Part shown: positions 7,142 through 13,944 of the stretch, in pieces | How the letters are laid out: every line of letters starts with the position of its first letter | Numbering within the stretch: the first letter of the stretch is position 1 | Origin: RZZS01 sp964498755 | GTDB taxonomy: Bacteria > Pseudomonadota > Alphaproteobacteria > Micavibrionales > Micavibrionaceae | DNA: 13,944 nucleotides | NCBI GenBank assembly: GCA_964498755.1 | Contig: CAZCIB010000054.1 | Span: forward strand, 1-13,944 | Direction: 5' to 3' | Translations under genes and position numbers: made by a program | Notes under the pieces: generated by a model | What the model saw: only the letters and a program-made list of their open reading frames with translations | The model's database searches: none | Told to the model about the DNA's origin: nothing

Positions 7142-7888
7142 CTACAAAACCTCCAGCATCTCCGCCACCAGCGGATGGCGGACGATGTCGTCCTGCTTGA
7201 GGTAAATGACCCCGACGTTTTTAAGCGCTTCGAGTCTGCGGGCGATATCGGACAGGCCGGAGAGGCCGTCGAGCAGATCGCTCTGGTCCGGATCGCCCGT
7301 CACCACCATCGTCGAATGCCAGCCAAGGCGGGACATGAGCATTTTAAGCTGGCCATAGGTGCAGTTCTGCGCTTCGTCGATCACGACGAAGGCGTTGTTC
7401 AGCGTCCGCCCGCGCATGAAGCCGACAGGGGCGATTTCGATTGTGCCCTCGTCCATTAGCTGACGAACGCGCTTGCCGCCAACCCGGTCGCCGAGCGCGT
7501 CGTATAGCGGGCGCAGGTAAGGGGCCATTTTCTCATGCATGTCGCCGGGCAGGTATCCGAGCGATTCACCGGCCTCCATCGCGGGGCGGGAGAGAATAAT
7601 GCGCTCGACCTCGCCCTTTTCCAGCGCGTCGATAGCGCTGGCGATGGCGAGATAAGTCTTGCCTGTTCCGGCCGGGCCAATGGCGAGAGTCAGGCTGTAC
7701 TCTTCGATGGATTGCATCAGCCGCGCCTGTCCCTCAGAGCGCGGTTTTACGGTTTTCAGGTATTTCTGGTCGCGGCGCGCGTCGATTTCATCGGCGAGCG
7801 GATGCCAGCCGCGTTCTTCGAAAGAGGTGTGAATGACGTTGTTGGGGTCGTTTTTACGGCTCTGGTTTTTGCGGACTTTTTTAGGCAT
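7142..7888 (-). CDS. phoH: PhoH-family P-loop ATPase, short form
   Basis: A 248-aa protein. The ATG at 7888 is chosen because AGGAG (7898-7902 on the complement) lies 9 bases upstream; a TTG start 15 codons earlier has no such site. The N-terminus is short and basic (KKVRKNQSRK). Walker A is GPAGTGKT (71-78), the family block RPAMEAGESLGYLPGDMHEKMAPYLRP follows, Walker B is VVIDEAQN (168-175), then TGDPDQSDL (197-205) and a terminal RHPLV. It is a soluble ATPase related to the helicase N-domain. The length and the motifs match E. coli PhoH rather than the longer YbeZ, which sits beside ybeY. E. coli PhoH is phosphate-starvation inducible; the biochemical role is unsettled, with RNA metabolism suspected. 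No Pho box is evident. There is no PIN domain and no adjacent ybeY. Confidence 0.9.
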   Translation of the reverse strand: MPKKVRKNQSRKNDPNNVIHTSFEERGWHPLADEIDARRDQKYLKTVKPRSEGQARLMQSIEEYSLTLAIGPAGTGKTYLAIASAIDALEKGEVERIILSRPAMEAGESLGYLPGDMHEKMAPYLRPLYDALGDRVGGKRVRQLMDEGTIEIAPVGFMRGRTLNNAFVVIDEAQNCTYGQLKMLMSRLGWHSTMVVTGDPDQSDLLDGLSGLSDIARRLEALKNVGVIYLKQDDIVRHPLVAEMLEVL

Positions 7889-8040
7889 GGCGGGAGACTC
7901 CTGACGTTGGGAGTTGCGGGGAAAAAGCGGCAATGACGGTAAAAGGAAGAGAGTAAAAGGCCTTGTCTGGCGCGGCTGTTTCCTGTGCGCCGTAAACTTT
8001 CTTTTGATCTGGGCCTGTTCAGATGTCGCAAGGAGAACCC

Positions 8041-8163
8041 TTGGATAAGAAATTTACATTCACATCATATCAAAAACCGCAAGGGCTGTGGAAGTTAAAT
8101 TCAAAATTTGTACATATTCTTTGCAAAAGCCAACGCGACCCTTCAAGGGGATTCAGGACTTGA
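8041..8163 (+). CDS. Candidate short ORF of 40 codons, TTG start
   Basis: AAGGAG (8030-8035) lies 5 bases before a TTG at 8041, which opens a 40-codon frame beginning LDKKFTFTSYQKPQGLW and ending RGFRT. The ribosome binding site is the main evidence. The peptide is basic, has no membrane segment and resembles nothing I know. It lies about 110 bases before the 923-aa gene and could be a leader peptide, a small protein, or chance. Confidence 0.25.
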   Translation: MDKKFTFTSYQKPQGLWKLNSKFVHILCKSQRDPSRGFRT

Positions 8164-8214
8164 TCTGGAAACCAGTTTGGATTTTGTTTCTCCGGCGGGA
8201 TTTCTCTTTTTAGG

Positions 8215-8241
8215 TTGAAATGCAAAGCCGTTTTCTATAAT
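8215..8241 (+). promoter_or_regulatory. Probable promoter of the 923-aa gene
   Basis: TTGAAA (8215-8220) and TATAAT (8236-8241) are separated by 15 bases, slightly short of the ideal 17. Transcription would start near 8248, leaving about 28 bases including AGGGGA (8259-8264) before the ATG at 8276. Confidence 0.45.
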
Positions 8242-8275
8242 TTCCAGATTCATTTGCCAGGGGAAAAATTATTCA

Positions 8276-11047
8276 ATGGCCGGAAACGTCGATTATTCTC
8301 TTGTCGGTAAGCTTTCGCTCGATTCGGCGTGGACCGAGATTGAGCCGCTTCTGATGAATGCGGCCATGTCTTCCGGTTCGGCAGCCAGCGAGCAGGATTT
8401 TTTCAGTCGACTTGCCCCCGAAATTCGGCGGGAATTCAAGCTCTTCATGGAAAACAGCGTTCATGTTCTGAATTCAAGGACGCTGGGCGATGAACCCAAC
8501 ATTGCCGTAGCAATCTGTCATGACGCGCCGTTTATCGGCGATCAAAAACAAGGCGAGCCTGTTCAGTCTTATGAGCCGTCTTACAGGCTGTATCAGTTTG
8601 ACGGGCGCGGCGGCGTTTTCGCGCTCGATATTCCCCGCGTTCCGGACGTCGCTTTTTTCACGCATAACAGCAAGCTGAAAAAAGCCTGGCAGAACCCTGA
8701 GCAACGCACGCAACTGCTTTCCGAGCAAAACGAACTGGCCGCGCCGCAGGCCCGCCTGCAAAAGATTATCCGGCTGATGCGCGAGAGAGACTGGCGTTAC
8801 AAATTATACAGAGAGCAAGGCGTTACGTCGTCATATGATCTCCGCCCGGTTGCAAAGGACGCGGCGCTTGACGATTTGACGGGCCCCGCGCGCATGCAAT
8901 GCGCCGCATGGCTTATGATGGAGGCGATCCGCGGAGGTAAGGGCGTCAGCGGCATTGAGGACCTTAACCCCCGCGAGACGCAAGTAAGGATCGCCGAGGC
9001 GATGGCCCCGGCCATGCATGCGCGAATAAAGCCGGCGCTCAATCAATTCCGCGCGCAGCTCGATCAGGAGACGCTGACTCTCATGGCAAATCTGCCGGAA
9101 GAAGCGCACCGGGATTTGTACGCGTTTCTCAGTCCTGTGAAAAAAACAACCGAGAAGAAAAGAAAGAAAGACCGGGATTTACCGCCGGTTCAGGACGCGG
9201 CGGAAAAACCGTATAGACATGCCCTGATCGAGACTTATCCGTTTCTCGCAGCTCATCCAAATTTGGGAGACCGCGCGCAGTCGGGCCGGCTTGCGCAAGG
9301 CGAGAGTTTCCGCTCCGCATACGGGACAAGCGAAGAGCGGATGTGCCTGCAGTTTTTGACCGGAACGTATTACGGGCGGCTGCAGCTGCGGCACGGATTG
9401 GACTATATGAGCGCGCATCCGGAACAAAGCGTTGCGGAAGCTATCGAGGAAGTTGACAGGGCAATCAAGAATAAAGAGCCTGTGCAACCCGCCCTGCCGA
9501 GCTCCTTAAAAGCGCTGGCCAAACTCGAGAGGCTTCAGCCCGTGCTCGATCACCTCAAAGGAAAATCGAGCAGGGAAATCGGCGCGGAGAATCTCGCCTC
9601 GCTTGGCGCGTTGATCGACCCCCTGACGCGGCTGGCGGCGCGCGGTCTGCCGCTTCCCGAGACGCCGGAGGACTGGACAAATGTCCGGCGCATCACGGAA
9701 TGCGCGGAGTATCTCAAAGACCTCGGGGTGTTATGCGATGACGCGTTTGAGCAAATACTGGATACTGGCGCGGATATCAGGTCTGTGGCCGAAGGATGGG
9801 ATCTTTCTGAGGGGCCGCGTAAATCCAGCGCCGTTAATGCCCTGACTGACCTGCATTTTATGGCCGGGACGGAAATGATGCTTGTCCTCTATGATCGGAT
9901 GGAACGCGCGCGCCAACTGTGCATCAACGATCTTGAAGAACAAATTGCAAAAACACGCGCGAGAAATGTGCACGAGCTGAAAAACCAGCTCAGGACCAAC
10001 AGAAGAGGCCTCGGTGACCTCAACCCCGAAGAAATAGATCAGTTTTGCAGACCGGGCTCGATTTTCACTCGCGACCGGCGCGGCCAGCGCGACCCTATGC
10101 CCGCTCACGTGCTCAGGAAAATCAGGGATGACGGACAAGCGGCGCGCCTCGCGCAATACATGCTGCGCGGAGTCCCTTTGGAACAACAGCTTGAGAACGC
10201 GCGGCGGCTGGTTGCGGAAAAGGCGTCTGTCATTAAAAAGCGTAAGCTTTACGCGCTGGAAGCCGCTGTACGAAATCATGCAAGTGAATTCCAATGGCGC
10301 GCGCTTCCGCTTGCTCTCAATGTGATCTATTCGGGCGAAAAAGAAGAACAACTTTTGCCTTCTGAGCTTGCGGGCAAGTGGAGATTTGAGCCTTTGACTC
10401 ACTGGGGTGATATCCTCGACTATGCCGCTGAAGTTGGCATGAGATCGCAGCTTGCGAGCAGGCATTTCACTGAACGCGCGCATTACATGCGCCTGGAAAA
10501 TCAGGACGCGTGGAAAACATGGGCGCTTGCCGTCTTTAAAGAGGCTCAGGGGGATGGCGAGCCGATGCGGCTTGAGTTTATAGAATATGCCGTTGCCGAG
10601 CCGGAGATAGATGACGATGAAAGATGCGAGCACGTCAAAAATATAGCTACCCAAAAACTGATGAGCGTCGCCAACGCCTATAAGGATTGGTTTAATGGAA
10701 TCGGCGCTTCACAAGCGCCCTACCGCGACAGGGATTACGAACTACTGGAGCGCGCAAATAAGAAAACCGGCTTTGCGGGCCGGGTCGGCCATAAACCGGG
10801 CAACCCGCGAGAGAACGGGCAGTTCTTAAAGCTGATCGCTTCCTATCTTGGCGACATAGATATGGAGCGTAACAACAGGGGCATCATGGAGAACGCGGCT
10901 CTGGTCGCAGCGGTCGACAGGATCATTACGCATTTCGTTCCCGCTTACGCACAGCATTGCGGCGTACGCGAGATCAAGCCCGCCCCGGCGGAGCCTGTTC
11001 GGAAGACCCCCGGCATATATGGGTTGCCAGATCACAACTATGGCTAA
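8276..11047 (+). CDS. Large hypothetical protein, 923 aa, function unknown
   Basis: I do not recognise this protein. It starts at an ATG with AGGGGA about 11 bases upstream and ends 17 bases from the stop of a convergent gene. No signal peptide, membrane helix, Walker motif, zinc cluster or nuclease motif stands out. Residues 60-130 look like a mixed alpha/beta unit (PNIAVAIC, YRLYQFDGRGGVFALDIP). From about 150 on it is mainly helical and highly charged. Residues 288-300 are a lysine-rich linker (KKTTEKKRKKDRD) that may divide it into an N-terminal part of about 285 residues and a C-terminal part of about 600. Residues 540-660 look like a coiled-coil or helical-bundle stretch. The tail is proline-rich (KPAPAEPVRKTPGIYGLP). 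Codon use resembles its neighbours, so recent transfer is not evident. It is probably cytosolic, and a scaffold or effector role is only a guess. Confidence 0.85.
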   Translation: MAGNVDYSLVGKLSLDSAWTEIEPLLMNAAMSSGSAASEQDFFSRLAPEIRREFKLFMENSVHVLNSRTLGDEPNIAVAICHDAPFIGDQKQGEPVQSYEPSYRLYQFDGRGGVFALDIPRVPDVAFFTHNSKLKKAWQNPEQRTQLLSEQNELAAPQARLQKIIRLMRERDWRYKLYREQGVTSSYDLRPVAKDAALDDLTGPARMQCAAWLMMEAIRGGKGVSGIEDLNPRETQVRIAEAMAPAMHARIKPALNQFRAQLDQETLTLMANLPEEAHRDLYAFLSPVKKTTEKKRKKDRDLPPVQDAAEKPYRHALIETYPFLAAHPNLGDRAQSGRLAQGESFRSAYGTSEERMCLQFLTGTYYGRLQLRHGLDYMSAHPEQSVAEAIEEVDRAIKNKEPVQPALPSSLKALAKLERLQPVLDHLKGKSSREIGAENLASLGALIDPLTRLAARGLPLPETPEDWTNVRRITECAEYLKDLGVLCDDAFEQILDTGADIRSVAEGWDLSEGPRKSSAVNALTDLHFMAGTEMMLVLYDRMERARQLCINDLEEQIAKTRARNVHELKNQLRTNRRGLGDLNPEEIDQFCRPGSIFTRDRRGQRDPMPAHVLRKIRDDGQAARLAQYMLRGVPLEQQLENARRLVAEKASVIKKRKLYALEAAVRNHASEFQWRALPLALNVIYSGEKEEQLLPSELAGKWRFEPLTHWGDILDYAAEVGMRSQLASRHFTERAHYMRLENQDAWKTWALAVFKEAQGDGEPMRLEFIEYAVAEPEIDDDERCEHVKNIATQKLMSVANAYKDWFNGIGASQAPYRDRDYELLERANKKTGFAGRVGHKPGNPRENGQFLKLIASYLGDIDMERNNRGIMENAALVAAVDRIITHFVPAYAQHCGVREIKPAPAEPVRKTPGIYGLPDHNYG

Positions 11048-11064
11048 GGTCATAACGCGTAACT

Positions 11065-11673
11065 TCAGCCGAAACTGCGCCGGGCTTCCGCAACGCGCCC
11101 CAGCGCCGTGACCCAGCACATCGCGCCGAAGATATAAGCAATCCATACGAAATAATCCGGAAAAACGCAGATCAGGACGAGCGCGATAATCGTTTCCGTG
11201 CCCTCGGTGAGTCCGCCCATATGATAGAACCCTTTTTTCCCGCGTTCTTCCGTCTCTATCCCGCGTTTGGCGGCGATGATGCTATAGGCGAGAAACGCGC
11301 TCGCCGTGCCGATAAAGCTGAAAATCAGGAACGCCGCGGGCAGCGCGTCTCCCGGTCTGCCGAGCGCGAAGAAAAACGGAACGCCCGCGTAAAATATAAA
11401 ATCCGTCACGATATCCAGAAACGCGCCGAAATCGGTCCCGCCCTGCTTTGACGCCCTAGCCACCGCGCCGTCCAACCCGTCGCATATGCGATTGAGCGCG
11501 ATCATCGCAACAGCGGCTACGTATAACTCCAGGGCCAGCAGGGGAAATGATAATAGTCCGAGCGCAAAGCCAGCGAGCGTGACGGCATTTGCGCTTACGC
11601 CCCTGGCGGCCAGAAAACGCCCCTTCCTGTCCAGTGGCGCGTTAATAAGAGGTCTGAGGTAGCTGTCTAGCAT
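11065..11673 (-). CDS. CDP-alcohol phosphatidyltransferase family membrane protein
   Basis: A 202-aa integral membrane enzyme. The family signature D-x2-DG-x2-AR-x8-G-x3-D-x3-D is complete: Asp65, Asp68, Gly69, Arg73, Gly83, Asp87 and Asp91 are all present. These residues bind the divalent metals and the CDP moiety. Hydrophobic segments lie at about 29-60, 92-104, 110-133 and 161-188. Such enzymes transfer a phosphatidyl or similar group from a CDP-alcohol to a second alcohol in the inner membrane (for example PgsA, PssA, or inositol-phosphate types). Sequence does not show the acceptor, and I cannot tell which subfamily this is. GGAGA on the complement of 11681-11685 lies 7 bases before the ATG. 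It converges on the 923-aa gene and diverges from the 154-aa gene. Confidence 0.88.
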   Translation of the reverse strand: MLDSYLRPLINAPLDRKGRFLAARGVSANAVTLAGFALGLLSFPLLALELYVAAVAMIALNRICDGLDGAVARASKQGGTDFGAFLDIVTDFIFYAGVPFFFALGRPGDALPAAFLIFSFIGTASAFLAYSIIAAKRGIETEERGKKGFYHMGGLTEGTETIIALVLICVFPDYFVWIAYIFGAMCWVTALGRVAEARRSFG

Positions 11674-11713
11674 TAAACTGTCTCCATGGAATAAAAACTT
11701 ATTGCATTAAAGC

Positions 11714-11741
11714 GGACAGTAAACTAATTAATAGAGTGTCC
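11714..11741. promoter_or_regulatory. Symmetric 28-bp dyad between divergent genes (candidate operator)
   Basis: The layout is GGACA (11714-11718), six bases, TAATTA (11725-11730), six bases, TGTCC (11737-11741). Arms and core share one symmetry centre at 11727/11728. The arms are too far apart for a strong RNA hairpin, so a DNA site for a dimeric regulator is the likelier reading. It lies 40 bases from each flanking start codon. Confidence 0.4.
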
Positions 11742-11780
11742 ACTAATATGAAAAAACAAAACAGGGAAGACTAAACTGCC

Positions 11781-12245
11781 GTGAATGTAAAAGAGTTGCT
11801 GAGACTTAAAGCTGATCCTAAGGCAGCTGGATCCTATATAACAAACAATGGATTTGTTCATTTCACAAATGCCGATAGATTGACGTTTGAATTTGGCCGG
11901 GCATCACTGTGGGAGCCGGAAAAAAAAGACTTTGGCTTTGTCTATTCGGGCCCGTTTCTGGTTGGCCCGCCAAAAGAGACCCATGCTTTTTCATCTCAGG
12001 AACTCACCCGCATGGGCAGCATCGGCATTTACAGGCGGCCCGAGGATAAAAATTTCGATGCCTATGATCCTGCAATGTTCGGCTTTCTCGGGCTGAAAGA
12101 CGCGCTTGCGCAGGCGGCCGCGCGACAGTCGATGACATGGGGCTGGTCGGAGCTTGGCGCAGCTGACGTCAAAAGCCTTATACGCCAGTCTCATGAAAAA
12201 TGGCTCAGTGAAAAACCACATGTTAAGAGCATAATGCCTGGCTAG
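11781..12245 (+). CDS. Hypothetical protein, 154 aa
   Basis: I do not recognise this protein. A stop codon in frame at 11772 makes the GTG at 11781 the first usable start. AGGGA (11763-11767) is 13 bases upstream, farther than usual. The N-terminal half looks beta-rich with aromatic strands (NGFVHFTNADRLTFEFGRASLW, residues 23-44, then FGFVYSGPFLVGPP). The C-terminal half looks helical (LKDALAQAAARQ, then VKSLIRQSHEKWL). There is no signal peptide or membrane segment. It ends 4 bases before the stop of the convergent pilin-like gene. A tiny in-frame ORF (ATG 11748 to TAA 11774) lies just upstream. Confidence 0.72.
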   Translation: MNVKELLRLKADPKAAGSYITNNGFVHFTNADRLTFEFGRASLWEPEKKDFGFVYSGPFLVGPPKETHAFSSQELTRMGSIGIYRRPEDKNFDAYDPAMFGFLGLKDALAQAAARQSMTWGWSELGAADVKSLIRQSHEKWLSEKPHVKSIMPG

Positions 12246-12249
12246 CGTT

Positions 12250-13020
12250 CTACCGCGCCAGTAAAACCAGGTAATAATGATATGTGCCGGCGGGCGGGGT
12301 GTTCGCTCCACTGCCTTCGAAACAGCCGCTGCGCGTGTTTTTGTATATTGCGGCGCTGTCGCCGATTTCCGCTGAATCAAGGTAGTCTCCGGTAAAGCGG
12401 GCTATCGCGGGCGTTGCGTGCCACGCCCCCGCGCCTTCCTGAAGCGGCGCGCCGGATGGATTGTTGAGATCGAGCTTTTTATTCAGTTCCTCGCATATGT
12501 TTTGTCTGATATAGGGCATGATCAAAAGCAGCTCTTCAGATCCTGTGTCCCCGTCAGCCTCGCAATCATCGCCGCCACTGCCGACTCCGGAGATACAGGC
12601 TGTACCGGTTATCAGCCAGCCGCCGTAGTGATCCTTCGCCTCGTGGGACGCGTCCAGCCATTGCGGATTCGGCTTCGAATAGTTCACGCCGCCGCCATTA
12701 AGCGAGAAAACCTTGCAATATTCGCTTGTACAGTCCGCGTTCGCGTATCCTGTCAGGATGTTATTTTCAAAGCTGAGCTCCGTATCCTCGATGCCGTCGA
12801 TTTTTAATGTCTGTACGGCGCGGCGTATGGCCGAGGAAAATTGCAGTATCTCCGTCGCATGGTTCTTGGCCAGTTCCTGCGCCATGACTTCGGGATTGCC
12901 GCTGCGCATGTTTTCCGCCACCACGTAGCTCAACGAGGCGAACAGGGCCACAGCCACCAGAAGCCAGACCATAACGCTGCCGCTTTCGAAGTTTTGTATA
13001 TTTGACCTGTATATTCGCAT
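12250..13020 (-). CDS. Membrane-anchored pilin-like hypothetical protein with six cysteines
   Basis: A 256-aa protein. A short charged N-terminus leads into one hydrophobic helix (residues 16-35, VMVWLLVAVALFASLSYVVA) preceded by FESGS, which recalls a prepilin-peptidase site. The fifth-position glutamate of true type IV pilins is missing, so processing is uncertain. An amphipathic helix follows (about 43-75), then a globular domain with cysteines at 97, 102, 142, 153, 176 and 233. All lie on the exported side, so disulfides are plausible. The LNGGGVNY segment (107-114) recalls a family I associate with Micavibrio-like Alphaproteobacteria. A pseudopilin-like or minor-pilin role is tentative. 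A TATAAT on the minus strand (13032-13037) is near the start, but no -35 or clear ribosome binding site is seen. Confidence 0.78.
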   Translation of the reverse strand: MRIYRSNIQNFESGSVMVWLLVAVALFASLSYVVAENMRSGNPEVMAQELAKNHATEILQFSSAIRRAVQTLKIDGIEDTELSFENNILTGYANADCTSEYCKVFSLNGGGVNYSKPNPQWLDASHEAKDHYGGWLITGTACISGVGSGGDDCEADGDTGSEELLLIMPYIRQNICEELNKKLDLNNPSGAPLQEGAGAWHATPAIARFTGDYLDSAEIGDSAAIYKNTRSGCFEGSGANTPPAGTYHYYLVLLAR

Positions 13021-13067
13021 GCGAAAAACTTATTATAAAACTCATGACACTTTTGGGATTCTAGAGC

Positions 13068-13937
13068 ATGAGCGATGAAGACACAATTTCGATTTTAATT
13101 GCCGAGGACAATGACGTCAGCCGCGAAATGATGGCGCGGGTCATCCGGATGCAAGGCGCATTCCGGGTTTACGAGGCGGAGAACGGTTCTACTGCCTTGA
13201 ATATCGTCAAATCGGTTAAAATTCATCTTGCGATTGTAGACCAGATGATGGACCCCGTCGGCGGTTTTCAATTCGCGCAAAGCGTCGTCGCCGGAAACAT
13301 GGAAATCCCGATCATTATGGTGACGGCGCATGACGCTTCGGACGTCCTGATAGAAGCCTCTAAATATGGCATACAGCGCGTGATTCAAAAACCCATTGCG
13401 CCCGTGAAACTTGTTGATTCGGTCAACAGGCTTCTGGCGCAACGCGGGCTTGATCCCAAGCCGATCGCTACGTATACGCTGGATACGAAATATCAGCCAG
13501 AGGATATCATGCGCAAAGTTCTCGAACTGGCGGCGCAAAATAAAAAATACGGCAAGGGCGGACCTTTCGGCGCCATAGTATCGGATGTCGACGGAAAGAT
13601 ACTCGGGGAAGGAACAAGCGGCGCGATTGGCCGCAGCGACCCGGTCGCTCATGCCGAAGTCATGGCCATTCGCCAGGCGTCCGAAAAGCTCGGGCGGACG
13701 GATTTGTCCGATTGCCTGATCTACTGCAGCGGCGAGCCGACGAAAATTGGCAAGGCCTTGATCGCAAGCGTAGGCATTGGCAAGGTTTTTTATGGACTTA
13801 GGCGGGAAGAAATGGAATCTTTTCTCGGCAAGACGAAGCCGGAACCGGATATAGAGTATGTGCGCCTTTGTTCCGAAGACGCGTTTGCCATGATGGAAAC
13901 GGCTATGGCTGATAAAAAAGAGACGAAGATAGAATAA
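13068..13937 (+). CDS. Response-regulator receiver domain fused to an inactive guanine-deaminase-like (CDA fold) domain
   Basis: A 289-aa two-domain protein. Residues 8-124 are a CheY-like receiver with a complete phosphorylation site: acidic Glu13/Asp14, phospho-acceptor Asp58 (in AIVDQMMD), Thr86 (MVTAH) and Lys108 (QKPI). Residues 145-245 match nucleobase deaminases of the guanine-deaminase/tRNA-adenosine-deaminase type: GGPFGAIV (164-171), DPVAHAEVMAIR with His195 and catalytic Glu197, and LIYCSGEPTKIGKALI (217-232). In active enzymes the last motif is SCEPCPMC; here the two zinc cysteines are Thr225 and Gly228. Zinc binding and hydrolytic deamination are therefore unlikely. The domain probably binds a purine-like ligand or a partner under control of receiver phosphorylation (inference). 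There is no DNA-binding domain. The tail is acidic and basic mixed. The start has only a weak upstream GGGA. Confidence 0.88.
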   Translation: MSDEDTISILIAEDNDVSREMMARVIRMQGAFRVYEAENGSTALNIVKSVKIHLAIVDQMMDPVGGFQFAQSVVAGNMEIPIIMVTAHDASDVLIEASKYGIQRVIQKPIAPVKLVDSVNRLLAQRGLDPKPIATYTLDTKYQPEDIMRKVLELAAQNKKYGKGGPFGAIVSDVDGKILGEGTSGAIGRSDPVAHAEVMAIRQASEKLGRTDLSDCLIYCSGEPTKIGKALIASVGIGKVFYGLRREEMESFLGKTKPEPDIEYVRLCSEDAFAMMETAMADKKETKIE

Positions 13938-13944
13938 TGAAGTT
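13937..13944 (+). CDS. Possible start of a translationally coupled downstream gene, cut by window edge
   Basis: The stop of the receiver/pseudo-deaminase gene overlaps an ATG in the form TAATG (ATG at 13937-13939), followed by AAG. Such overlaps are common in coupled operons. Only two full codons are visible, so the gene may be real or chance. Confidence 0.3.

Larger units (their letters stand above)
7889..8275. other. 387-base intergenic region between divergent phoH and the 923-aa gene
   Basis: No long reading frame with coding character lies here. It holds the phoH ribosome binding site, a candidate 40-codon ORF (8041-8163) and a plausible promoter (8215-8241), each listed separately. The 8041-8115 stretch is AT-rich compared with its surroundings. 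I see no tRNA, riboswitch or intrinsic terminator, and no convincing minus-strand promoter for phoH. Confidence 0.5.

Noticed and set aside
7142..7888. PhoH as part of a PhoAT (PIN-PhoH) toxin-antitoxin system next to hicAB
   Set aside because: The protein has no PIN domain, is the short E. coli PhoH type, and is convergent with hicB rather than in its operon.
7756..8031. Minus-strand frame reading from the intergenic region into phoH
   Set aside because: It overlaps the phoH start in another frame and its translation is Arg/Ser/Thr-rich without family character.
8139..8150. CCCT/AGGG inverted repeat in the long intergenic region
   Set aside because: A 4-bp stem with a 3-base loop and no T run is expected by chance.
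13032..13037. Minus-strand TATAAT as promoter of the pilin-like gene
   Set aside because: No -35 element at 15-19 bases, and the implied leader would be only about 5 bases. Not strong enough to list.

Overview
The window looks like the chromosome of a Gram-negative bacterium, most likely an alphaproteobacterium. The grounds are coding style, moderate GC by eye, and a periplasmic pilin-like protein of a type I associate with Micavibrio-like Alphaproteobacteria. That placement is inference and rests on no marker gene. There is no rRNA, tRNA, CRISPR array, insertion sequence or prophage. Genes are dense and lie on both strands in short units.

Layout. (1) 1-2259, plus strand: the 3' end of a bacterial eRF1-like (baeRF) gene, then two overlapping genes for BPL_N-type class I amidotransferase-like proteins, both with an intact Cys/His-Glu triad. 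(2) 2281-2904, minus: a BioH-like alpha/beta hydrolase converging on the BPL_N pair. (3) 3043-4432, plus: an M20 hydantoinase/carbamoylase-type metallohydrolase with all its motifs but broken by a one-base frameshift near 3818-3845. (4) 4485-6449, plus: two tandem L-lactate dehydrogenase-like genes of equal length (314 aa); the second has a changed substrate-specificity loop. (5) 6480-7135, plus: a HicAB toxin-antitoxin module with a good promoter overlapped by three direct TGTGTA repeats. (6) 7142-7888, minus: a short PhoH ATPase. (7) 7889-8275: a 387-base intergenic region with a candidate short ORF and a plausible promoter. (8) 8276-11047, plus: a 923-aa soluble protein I do not recognise. 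(9) 11065-11673, minus: a CDP-alcohol phosphatidyltransferase. A symmetric 28-bp dyad separates it from a divergent unknown 154-aa gene (11781-12245). (10) 12250-13020, minus: a membrane-anchored, six-cysteine pilin-like protein. (11) 13068-13937, plus: a response-regulator receiver domain fused to a guanine-deaminase-like domain whose two zinc cysteines are gone. A possible next gene starts at its stop codon.

Most genes are ordinary metabolism and stress functions. The most unusual item is the receiver/pseudo-deaminase fusion, which reads as a phosphorylation-controlled protein using a dead nucleobase-deaminase fold as a binding or output module. Next come the diverged tandem lactate dehydrogenases, the tandem BPL_N pair facing a BioH-like esterase, and the unrecognised 923-aa protein. 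No multi-gene system that is clearly new can be shown from sequence alone.
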